A stretch of 64,000 nucleotides of DNA, from contig JANAVB010031417.1 of assembly GCA_029216955.1 (NCBI GenBank), positions 21,091,210 to 21,155,209 of the forward strand. Direction: 5' to 3'. Shown here in pieces: positions 43,462 to 52,980 of this stretch; positions within the stretch are counted from its first letter, which is position 1; every line of letters begins with the position of its first letter. The notes below the pieces were generated by a model. That model made no database searches. It was not told the DNA's origin and was given only the letters and a program-made list of their open reading frames with translations. The position numbers were made by a program, and so were the translations under genes. This DNA is from Iris pallida. Taxonomy: Eukaryota > Streptophyta > Magnoliopsida > Asparagales > Iridaceae.

Positions 43462-45834
43462 TGTAATGCCCTGCTCCGCACGACACATTACGCTGAAGCG
43501 TTGACTCAACGAGTCACGTTGACGCAAGGAAATGTATCGATGCAAAACGATACGAGAGTTAAGTTGTCCCGAGCAACGCATCAACTAAGTCGATGCGAAG
43601 AGTTACCTTGCCCCGAAAGAATACATCGAGTTGAATCGATGCGAAGCGCCGCGTTGCCCCGAAGGATGAGTGCGTTGAATCGGCTCGAAGATTCTAAGAA
43701 ATCGAATCGACCAAGGTGCAAGTCCAAATCGATGCAAGTATTGATTTTAGTTGGTTTCGTGTGCAGGTTATACTTTGACGGGAAAATATTAGAGGTCGAT
43801 CTTTTGCAATATTTAGTAAGGGGTCCGCAAAACCAAACCGTCGCCTTGCAACGGGTCGAGACTTTGGCACGCTAAGGCAAATCGGACATATAACTCAATG
43901 AAGCACGAAGTGCTCGAATGGCTAAGTCAGGAGAGTGGCCGTGCAACAAAGTTATAAAATTGAGCCGCATCGGCTCGGCGAAACGATAAAGGCGTATCGA
44001 CTCAAGGTGGGAGGATTGACTTCTTTTTACTCATTCATTCGATAAGTCAAATATATCATTGTATGCTAAGTTAACCTATCGACGCCACGGGCATGGCCGA
44101 TCGGAGATAAAATCGTAGTGTGAGTCGAACACTAAGTTAGAACAATTGAAATAAAACGTGCATCAATATGCACGAGTCGCTATGGGACATTGGATATCGC
44201 TAAGGCGATCGCCTCAGTGCGCAAGCCGTAAGAACATGGGATAACTGTAATCGGCGAGTGCCTTAGTGCACGAACCATACCGTGCCTTTGCTGTACGAGT
44301 TAGACGGCTAGAAAATTGAAAGACAATAGGCGAGCGCCCTAGCGCGCAAGCCCCGAACATTGAATGCTAAGTTATAGAACATGGATATACGGTCGAAATG
44401 TGCCTACGTGCACGGGATAATAAAAGATGGCTTCGTTGCGAGAGAATACAGTTGTGGCATGAATGTGGCGGAACTGTCGGATATGACATGGTGCCTCGAA
44501 AGGTGTTCAAGACCCTCGGATCGTTCGGTTGACGAGCATTGAGTTGAGGCACGATGCCATTGAATCATTGAAACGAAGTATGAAATATAAGAACACAAAA
44601 AGCTAATGAAAGAGATGCGAGATGATAAGTCTGAGTCTCGGACTCAAGACTATATTTGGTTGTTTGAATTTGATTACTTGAATGATAGGGCGTTGCATGG
44701 TCGATTGGAATGGGCTCGGGATTAAATTATGATAATAGCCCATGCACGGGTGTTTCCCCCAAACGGTTAAATGCCGGAGCGCCCCTGAACCGCTTTGGCC
44801 TAGGAGGGAATCGAATAATCTTTGTAGGCGCACATCCTTAAACAAGATGGAAAAAGCCGCAAATGATGGTATCCAGCGGGAACGTTTCGGTTGTTGGGAT
44901 GTGACCCAACCCGTGAAACGCCGGGCAGCCCGACCAAATAGAGAGAAAAGAATGAGAGAAAAGAAAGGAACTCCTTTAGTCTATTCCGGCGCGGATACGC
45001 CAACGGCCCTCATATAGTTAAGGAACGATGGATTGAAAGTGTAGGCGCATATGCGTCCCGCATAGAGATTCTGCTTAGAGATGCACATATAACATGACAG
45101 GGAAGGATTACGGCGTATTCACCTTGCGTCGGTGCAAGGGCGAGTGCGTCGACTTGGTAAGAAGTCGCGCCATGAATCAAACACGAGATTGCTTATTTGT
45201 TTGCCTATTCAATTCGATAACATGCTACTATGATAACATGCTTTACGCTTTCGAAGATGCCATGAAATTGACCCTAAGGAGAACATAGCATGATCATAAG
45301 CTAAGTTGCATGATTCAAGATAAGTATTAAAATGTCGGTTTGGAAAGATGATCTTTGCTTCAGTACATGCGAGGACGAACGTACTGATCCCCCACCAGCT
45401 CCATGCAGGGTGCAGAGAATGGATTGTTCGCGGTGAAGCGTTGCTTGAACGTGTTAAGGCTTGGAATACCGAAGCGTATTGAAGCGTGCTATCGCATTGA
45501 CGCTCGGACTACGCAGCTGGATTGATGCGGCCGAGATATAGAAGGCATGATGTATGGAACGTTGAAATCCTTTGTGGGCAAGAGAGAACCTGAGTGTTGT
45601 AGCCAGTCTGGCATATATTGTTAGGATATCGAAAGCCATTGTAATCTCAGTTTCAGATATCAATAAAGAGAATTATTTCGTATACTCTGTTTCCTTTCAT
45701 TGTTAATATCGAATCAAAAGATAACTATTTGAGAACTTGTCATCTTGCCTTGCACGAGCGCAACTCCAGGCTCGTGCGACATCATGCCCCCTGCGAGGAC
45801 GATGATTCGGGTGATTCCGGGTCGGGGCGTGACA
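43462..45834 (+). repeat. 5' LTR of LARD2 (2373 bp)
   Basis: Starts TGTAATGCCCTGCTCCG, ends GGGTCGGGGCGTGACA. Full length, with the hairpin cluster at 44190-44420. Confidence 0.92.
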
Positions 45835-45837
45835 AAT

Positions 45838-45849
45838 TGGTATCAGAGC
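45838..45849 (+). promoter_or_regulatory. Primer binding site of LARD2
   Basis: TGGTATCAGAGC three bases after the 5' LTR. Confidence 0.93.
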
Positions 45850-46052
45850 TCTAGGCTCAATTTTCTCTGGACGCTCGCTTCATTACAATTCAAAAAGTTG
45901 CCCACCACCACTTGATATCACTCTTGACTCTACTCGATGCCGTACTGGATGTTCCATAAAATAAGTCTAATACAAATCGTATAATTTTGCCACATGTGTT
46001 TTGGAAATTACACGATGTTTGCTAAGAAAGTCGCGAGGGGTATATTGCATTG

Positions 46053-46541
46053 AATGCAAACGAGCCGTAAAAATGTTAGTTGCTACAAGCGCAACAAATT
46101 GTGAAATACGATTTGAGATGTTGTCGCAATGTAACATGTTGAATGAGAAATAAAATGATGCACGAAGTGCAACGAGTAATGGTGAATATGCGTTAAAATG
46201 AAAGTGAGAAGTGATAAGCCAATACCGAATGTGTTAAACGGATTGTGCATTGACTTGGAAAGTCGAGAGTAATTTGTTGCACAAGGTGCGGTAAATATTG
46301 GAAATGATCATTGCACGATGTGCAACGCGTATTGAAAAGTAAAAATCATTGCACGTGGTGCAACGCATATCAAATTAATCGTTGCACGAAGTGCAAAGGA
46401 AATTGGAATTGAATCGTTGTACAAAGTGGAATGAAAGTGTCGGAAATAAATTGTAGCACGATGTGCAACGCATATCGAAAGTAAAATTTGTTGCACGGGG
46501 TGCAACGCATATCAAATAAATTATTGCACGAGATGCAACGT
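46053..46541 (+). repeat. LARD2 hairpin array 1 (expanded)
   Basis: About ten short inverted repeats of the TTGCAC/GTGCAA type, each followed by CG and often by CATATCAAA or CGTATTGAAA. Compared with LARD1 there are three to four additional units (46430-46530). Units with mismatched arms also occur, for example TTGTACAAAGTGGAA near 46415. Confidence 0.78.
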
Positions 46542-47097
46542 AAGGAAAGAATTGAAATCGTAAATCGATAGAACGAATCGTTCGGTTGCACTCCAAACTT
46601 ATGTTGGCAAGCGAGAACATTGACCGAATCGTGTCGGATTTTTGATAGAATCAAAGTTACGGTTGTGATCAAGCACGATCACTGCAGAAATCGTGAGTCG
46701 GAAGAGAACGTTGGCCTATACTAAGTATAATGCGAGGGAAATGACTTGAGTTTCGAGTGGTATATGCCATACCACATAGGCGATAAATGACTCGATCTCG
46801 AGTGGTATATGGTATAGCACTTGAGCGATGAATTGTATCGACGTGTTATTAGAATTGCGGAAGATTTGTCCGCAACGGACAGGGGAGTACCGAGACTCGA
46901 TTGAAAATTTGTATGACGGTACGTTGATGCTAATGTTCTTCGAAAATCGGTTGGAACGATAAGGCGAGACTCTTATCGATGAACGATACGTCGGACGGAA
47001 GTTATAAGTTGGTCGGGCGACCGAGACTAGCAAAACGATTATGCCTTGAAGGCAATAATCGGATCGACGGAAAGGGAAAACTTGAACTTATAAATGA

Positions 47098-47275
47098 GTC
47101 GCACGACTTGTGATCTCGTTAGAAATGTTGGGCGAGACGAATCGAATCGCACGACTTGCGATCTTGATAGAAATGTTCGGCTAAGGCGAATCGAATCGCA
47201 CGGCTTACGATTTTGATAGAAATGTTGGGCGATGTGAATTGTAATCGTATCGCACGATGTGCGACTTCGGTAAGA
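47098..47275 (+). repeat. LARD2 hairpin array 2
   Basis: Four units with a TCGCACGACTTGYGA-like core about 55 bp apart, matching LARD1 35012-35185. Confidence 0.8.
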
Positions 47276-49215
47276 AAGTTGGTTGATGCGAGAAACCGTG
47301 CCTATGAAATAGTTGGTTAAGTTACGGCGACACTCATTTGAGTACGACTGAAAACACGCAAAACTTAGAGGGCGAGATCGTATAACTCGATGGCACGATG
47401 TTGGATAATCGGTAACTCGGTTACGCGATCAAAGTATAGCGGGATACAGTGAATCGAAGAACGATTAGATGCGTATGGAAAAGTTTATTGCGAACTTGAA
47501 TGTATGCGATGCGAGTTAAATTGATGTTGAAACGAATTCAAAGTCGACCCTCTTGCTATCGAAATTGATATGAACTATCAAGATCGATACGCAAGGAACG
47601 TAAGCACGATGTGAGAATGTAAAATGGAGTGCGCCTTGCGCTATCAAAATTTTTTGTAAGTAACGATACGAGAATGGACGAATTTGGTTGATCGTAAATT
47701 TTGTGATTAATCAAGACGAGGCTATAAGTCATCGACGATTGCTCGATGCGTATAGCATCTCGTATGTCGACCCGTGAATAAGATAGATTCGAACTTGATA
47801 CGAATAGATGTTTCATAAATTGCGGAATCATCGACGGCAGTGCATGACTTGACTCGGAAGATAGTTGCGCATCAGTTGCGCTGATAGAAATGGTTCTGTC
47901 TGAAATTGGGTAGTCGCATAGAATCGTCGGAACGTGATTTGGCTCCGAAATAAGATATAGCATGGTTCGTATTAAACTGTCCTTCGGTGATGATCCACAA
48001 TTATCGAGCGTAGCTTCGGGGCAGCTGACCCTAGAAGACTTGACCACCAAATCAAATTGAATGCTGCAGACCGTAAGATGTCCCATGCGATATCGCATAT
48101 GGGATTGCACTGATAACAAGTATAACACGGTACATGTTGACGATAAGTCTAGGCGATCGAAAATTGTTGGAACAGCTTTCGATTGAGAAGGATATAGTTA
48201 GATTTGAGTATTCGTCGGAAGAATGCTTGAATGGTTATGTTGGTCGACGATCAAACTTGAAATTCATCAACAAACTTGGTGATTCGGATAGGCGAGTACG
48301 AGAATCGTGCTATGCACGAGAGGGAACGATAAGGGAATGACCTATGAGTCATGTCATTAGATTTGGATTCACCTTGCAATTGAGCTTGCGTGAATCAAAG
48401 TTATGTTCGATGTTGCGAGACGGATAAGTTGGGAATTCGGCTATTGAATTCCTACTCGTTAGGAAATCGAATGTAAGATACGTCGTAAAGACCTTCGTGC
48501 TAAGGCGATCGTTGCCTTGAGCACTGTCGCCTTGCTGTAAACTTTTATGTCGGATAGATTGTGGCCTTTGTGCAATGTCAATTTAAACTTGCGTCGAGAG
48601 AATCTAAGCACGGGTACTATGTAAGTAACCAGCGGGCGTAGCCCTGAATGTTGATGCATTTGCAAGTCAACGAAGGAAATCGTAATCGAGATAAGTGCAT
48701 AGCCAGACTTCGGAAATAGTTGGATAGCGACTTCGAACGCAAGGCGTTACGGAGACTCGTTGTGATTGGATGTGCGACGGCTTGACGCAATGCGTAGAAT
48801 TGATAGTCCCGATGAAACATACGAAACGAGAAAGGCGATTATGAATCGCATCGCGTGTAGTGACTTTATTGAATGAATCACGTATGTATCGAATATACGT
48901 ATGCGATAAAATTTTGAGAACGGTTGCTAAGGATAAGTCCGATCGAGAGTACGAGATGGCAAGCATAGGATTGAAATTTACCTGTCAGCTTTGTTCCAAT
49001 TTGCTACCACTGGAATTGGTCAAAATACATATATCTTCGGGACGCCTTGAATATAGGTATGAATCCCAATCGAGTTGTATACAAAATTCAAATCAAGCTG
49101 CAGGGATGACTTTGAAATGTTAATGAAAAGCTTGCGAGATAGAGTGAAATCGAACAACAATGGTGGGACGAGATCGTGAAACGATCTATAAAACACTTAG
49201 TCAAAGTGTTGGTTT

Positions 49216-49233
49216 TGGTTCGAGGACGAACCA
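49216..49233 (+). other. AGGA-loop hairpin upstream of LARD2 3' LTR
   Basis: TGGTTCG, AGGA, CGAACCA, identical to LARD1, 19 bases before the LTR. Confidence 0.85.
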
Positions 49234-49252
49234 TGTTTTGAGTGGTATATTC

Positions 49253-50595
49253 TGTAATGCCCTGCTCTGCACGGCACATTACGCTGAAGCGTTGACTCAA
49301 CGAGTCACATTGACGCAAGAAAATGTATCGATGCAAAACGATACGAGAGTTAAGTTGTCCCGAGCAACGCATCAACTAAGTCGATGCGAAGAGTTGCCTT
49401 GTCCCGAAAGAATGCATCGAGTTGAATCGATGCGAAGTGCCGCGTTGCCCCGAAGGATGAGTGTGTTGAATCAGCTCGAAGATTAAATTGTGATAATAGC
49501 CCGTGCACGGATGTTTCCCCCAAACGGTTAAATGCCGGAGCGCCCCGGAACCGCTTTGGCCTAGGAGGGAATCGAATAATCTTTGTAGGCGCACATCCTT
49601 AATCAAGATGGAAAAAGCCGCAAATGATGGTATGCAGCGGGAACGTTTCGGTTGTTGGGATGTGACCCAACCCGTGAAACGTCGGGCAGCCCGACCAAAT
49701 AGAGAGAAAAGAAGGAGAGAAAAGAAAGGAACTCCTTTAGTCCATTCCGGCGCGGATACGCCAACGGCCCTCATATAGTTAAGGAACGATGGATTGAAAG
49801 TGTAGGCGCATATGCGTCCTACATAGAGATCCTGCTTAGAGATGCACATATAACATGACAGGGAAGGATTACGGCGTATTCACCTTACGTCGGTGCAAGG
49901 GCGAGTGTGTCGACTTGGTAAGAAGTCGCGCCACGAATCAAACACGAGATTGCTTGTTTGTTTGCCTATTCAATTCGATAACATGCTGCTATGATAACAT
50001 GCTTTACGCTTTCGAAGATGCCATGAAATTGACCCTAAGGAGAACATAGCAAGATCATAAGCTAAGTTGCATGATTCAACATAAATATTAAAATGTCGGT
50101 TTAGAAAGATGATCTTTGCTTTAGTACATGCGAGGACGAACGTACTGATCCCCCACCAGCTCCATGCAGGGTGCAGGGAATGGATTGCTCGCGGCGAAGC
50201 GTTGCTTGAACGTGTTAAGGCTTGGAATGCCGAAGCGCATTGAAGCGTGCTATCGCATTGACGCTCGGACTACGCAGCTGGATTGATGCGGCCGAGATAT
50301 AGAAGGCATGATGTATGGAACGGTGAAATCCTTTGTGGGCAAGAGAGAACCTGAGTGTTGTAGCCAGTCTGACATATATTGTTAGGCTATCGAAAGCCAT
50401 TGTAATCTCAGTTTCAAATATCAATAAAGAGAATTATTTCGTATACTCTGTTTCTTTTTGTTGTTAATATCGAATCAAAATATAACTATTTGAGAACTTG
50501 TCATCTTGCCTTGCACGAGCGCAACTCCAGGTTCGTGTGGCATCACGTCCCCTGCGAGGACGATGATTTGGGTGATTCCGGGTCGGGGCATGACA
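49253..50595 (+). repeat. 3' LTR of LARD2 with a 1030-bp internal deletion
   Basis: Matches the 5' LTR up to the GATT at 43690-43693 and again from the GATT at 44720-44723. The length difference (2373 against 1343) equals this gap exactly. The repeated GATT at the join suggests end joining at microhomology. Confidence 0.9.
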
Positions 50596-50600
50596 TCTGT

Positions 50601-50859
50601 GACTTGCAGTCTATTGCATCCCCAAATAAGAAGGCTGGTTTTGCAAATTGTTGTTCATTCCGTGAAGTTAACAATTCTCCATTTATCATGGATAGCAGCA
50701 TCCTATTCCCTTGGGCAGCTATCAACTGTGCCCTCTCTATGGGGTAGTCTGGATTCGATTGGGGAAACGCTACATGAGACAGATTATCCATATAATTCGA
50801 GCCCACCATGCCAACTGATGAGCCAAAGACTTCTGCGAGTGGATGAGCTTGCAAGTCCA
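50601..50859 (-). pseudogene. PMD-like protein, N-terminal block between the array and LARD2
   Basis: Minus-strand frame starting after a strong 3' splice site: a pyrimidine run and GGCAG, with exon start at 50859. It reads VDLQAHPLAEVFG and on to FLFGDAIDCKSQ, where LARD2 begins. In frame with 43461 once LARD2 is removed. No domain is recognised in this part. No clear matching donor after the 51630 block gives the right phase, so the splice model is incomplete. Confidence 0.6.
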
Positions 50860-51015
50860 CTGCCAAAAGAAAAAGAAAAAATCAAGTTAGTAAAAATCTA
50901 ATTTAAAATTTTATGGGAAAAGACTTTGACTTTTACGCTTACTAAAGTTGATAAAATGTTTTAAAAGTGTAAAAAAGCCTTTGTTTTACACAAAGTCTTT
51001 CATTTTTGAAATTTT

Positions 51016-51425
51016 TACGCTGGCACATGTTGATGTGAGCGTATTCGAAATTTTACGCTGACATGTATTGACATGAGCGTATTCTAAAACTTTACACTAG
51101 CACATGTTGATGTGAGTGTATTTTTACGCTGGCATGTATTGACATGAGCGTATTCTAAACTTTACGCTGGCACATGTTGATGTGAGCGTATTCTAAAAAT
51201 TATGCTGACATGTATAGACATAAGCGTATTTTAGATTTTACGCTGACATATATAGACATGAGCGTATTTTAGATTTTACGCTGACACGTATAGACGTGGG
51301 CGTATTTCTTAATTTTATGCTGACACGTATAATGTGGGCGTATATTCGTAACTTTACGCTGACACGTATAACGTGGGCGTATTTTGTTATCTTAATTTCT
51401 ACGCTGACACGTATAACGTGGGCGT
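51016..51425. repeat. Array of 11 hairpins, about 38-bp period
   Basis: Each unit is TACGC, inner arm, 4-base loop, inner arm, GCGTA. Units start at 51016, 51054, 51093, 51125, 51163, 51201, 51239, 51277, 51316, 51355 and 51400. Inner arms are CACAT/ATGTG (units 1, 3, 5), CATGT/ACATG (2, 4, nearly 6) and CACGT/ACGTG (8, 10, 11). In unit 3 the outer arms are TACAC/GTGTA instead of TACGC/GCGTA. AT-rich spacers of about 10-11 bases separate units. The array lies between the first two blocks of the PMD-like gene, likely in an intron. Confidence 0.9.
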
Positions 51426-51438
51426 GAAATAAAAAGAG

Positions 51439-51630
51439 TTAGCTCTTCTTCTCCGACAAGTTTGTTTGGCCAAAGGGTGGTGTTTTACCCCTCATTGGAG
51501 GAGCCACGGCGGGGTTGCTTTGCTGAGACGCTGCGGATGACCGGACGGGATTTTGCGCACGGTCGACCGATGAAGAATCGACGGCGGGCTTCTTGCCTTT
51601 GCTGCCGGCGACGGATTTCTTGGGGGCCAT
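51439..51630 (-). CDS. Putative first exon of the PMD-like gene
   Basis: ATG at 51630; the 63-residue frame ends in TAA at 51439. The start MAPKKSVAGSKGKKPAVD is basic and Lys-rich, and the rest is Ser/Pro/Gln-rich and disordered. Such MAPKK-type starts are common in plant transposon-borne proteins. A TATA box lies about 105 bases upstream (51736-51743). Its frame cannot be joined to 50859 with a standard donor I can see: the nearest GT (in CTTGTCGG) leaves two bases, while the acceptor needs one. Confidence 0.5.
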   Translation of the reverse strand: MAPKKSVAGSKGKKPAVDSSSVDRAQNPVRSSAASQQSNPAVAPPMRGKTPPFGQTNLSEKKS

Positions 51631-51735
51631 CGAATTGAATGCAAAAGTATGAAAGGGGAAGAAGAGGATTCGAGAAAGATCGGGATTATGAAAGTAATGA
51701 GAACAAGTAAAGTTTTCTCTCTCCCCGAAGAACCC

Positions 51736-51743
51736 TATTTATA
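51736..51743 (-). promoter_or_regulatory. TATA box of the PMD-like gene
   Basis: Minus-strand CTATAAATAG (51735-51744), about 105 bases before ATG 51630. Confidence 0.65.
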
Positions 51744-51774
51744 GAGAATTTTTGAATCGGTTCAAATTTCAGAT

Positions 51775-52610
51775 TTTACGCCGACTGTTGGATATCCCAA
51801 ACTTTTACGCGGATGACCGTTGGATATCCCGAACTCTACGCTGACTGGTCAAATCCTGAATTTTACGCTTCTGTTCAAAGTATTTCAAATTTTGAAAATA
51901 TTTGAAAACTTTGAAGGGGGTCATGTAGGAGCGTAAAAAAATGCTTCATAGACCAAGTTAAAAAAAATAGAGCTTTACGCTCAACAGGCTACTCTACGCA
52001 GGCTATTCTACGCATGCTACTCTACGCGAGCTGTTTTTACGTAAGCTACTTTACGCCGGGAACAAGCTGTCAGATCATGCATTTAATGCAAAGTGATAAT
52101 GAATCTGACATAATGATTTGCTGACAGCATATAACACAGAATTCGAAGAGATTTGATTTACACAGAAACCAACATTGTCGTTTAGTATGTGGACTGGGTT
52201 ATTTTACGCTCAAAAGATGGCTTCTTTTACGCATGAATACTATATGAGCTTTTTACGCTCAAAGTTGACGTGTGCGTAAAGTTTATTTGGGCTACCTTTA
52301 CGCTCAAGGCTGTTTTATCAGCCACTTTATGCGAGAAGTCTATTTTTGGGCTATTTTACGCCTAGTCTACCACTTTACGCTGGGAGTGTGTTTTGGGTGA
52401 TTTTTACGCCCGATCTTTCCTGACCATTTAAGAACGTGGTTTGCACACGTGGCTTTCATGCCACACTTCTCGAGGAACGTGTGTACGTGCTCTCCCCATT
52501 TTGTTAAAGTAGTGGGATACGTGTCAACGTGCGTAGAGGATGAGTTGCATCGTGGGTGATAGTTGCTAGCGTAAAGACTCGATTTTGCTGCTTTTTACGC
52601 ACAAAGGGTT
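51775..52610. repeat. Field of dispersed TTTACGC motifs
   Basis: More than 20 copies of TTTACGC or near variants (TCTACGC, TTTATGC, GCGTAAA) in some 830 bases, not in regular spacing. The same heptamer forms the outer arms of the hairpin array. Examples: 51777, 51814, 51865, 51972, 52047, 52204, 52225, 52251, 52298, 52356, 52373, 52403, 52595. Confidence 0.85.
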
Positions 52611-52980
52611 AAGTCTATAAATAGACTTATTTTTCATACAGACAAGAAAAAGGAGAATATACAGAGATCAGAGCCCAGAGACTTTGATTTTTCAGAGCAT
52701 TCTTCTTCAACTTTTCTTCCAGAACAGAGTGAAGCAAAGCAGGAAAGCATTCGACCTCGCCATCAGTGCCCAAGTGCGTCGATACCTTTCTGGTGACTTA
52801 GTTCTTCCGACTGTTCATATTCCAGCAGTACTCTTCATCATCATCGTATGGACCAAGAAATAAAGTGATCGCTTTCAGATCAGACTTCCATATCAATACT
52901 TTCCAGAACAATTTGTACTTCTTGTACTTTTTCTCGTTTTATTTCAAAAGCCAATTTTAGGCATTTTGTTAAGTGAAACA
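51924..52980 (+). repeat. Probable LTR of the PMD-carrying retroelement
   Basis: Starts TGTAGGAGCG after a possible PPT (TTGAAGGGGG, 51911-51920), has TATAAATA at 52616, AATAAA at 52859 and ends GTGAAACA where O homology resumes. TG and CA ends and the U3-R-U5 order fit an LTR, but there is no second copy to prove it. Confidence 0.45.
52616..52623 (+). promoter_or_regulatory. TATA box on the plus strand
   Basis: TATAAATA within GTCTATAAATAGAC (itself a palindrome). AATAAA follows 243 bases later, as in an LTR R region. Confidence 0.6.

Larger units (their letters stand above)
43462..50595 (+). mobile_element. LARD2: second large non-autonomous element, inserted in the PMD-like gene
   Basis: 5' LTR 43462-45834, PBS 45838-45849, interior, 3' LTR 49253-50595. 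TCTGT borders both ends (43457-43461, 50596-50600). Deleting it with one TCTGT rejoins the PMD-like reading frame in phase (ending ...KSQ, then THPKKESWV), which shows it entered an existing gene. Related to LARD1 along its whole length. Confidence 0.93.
41738..52980 (+). mobile_element. 3' end of a retroelement carrying an antisense plant-mobile-domain-like gene
   Basis: Holds, on the minus strand, a broken PMD-like gene (51630 to 41967). On the plus strand there is a likely LTR (51924-52980) with TATA and poly-A signal. Some Tat/Ogre-lineage gypsy elements are known to carry an extra antisense ORF between pol and the 3' LTR, and this layout fits. There is no pol, no 5' LTR, and no target duplication, so the class is inference. 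The left boundary is set only by where O homology stops. Confidence 0.5.

Noticed and set aside
51016..51425. CRISPR-like regular array
   Set aside because: The spacing is regular, but the units are hairpins with AT-rich 10-base spacers that are not unique sequences, and the DNA is plant nuclear.
52600..52980. Endogenous pararetrovirus promoter
   Set aside because: TATA and poly-A spacing are compatible, but no viral coding sequence is present and an LTR explains the order equally well.
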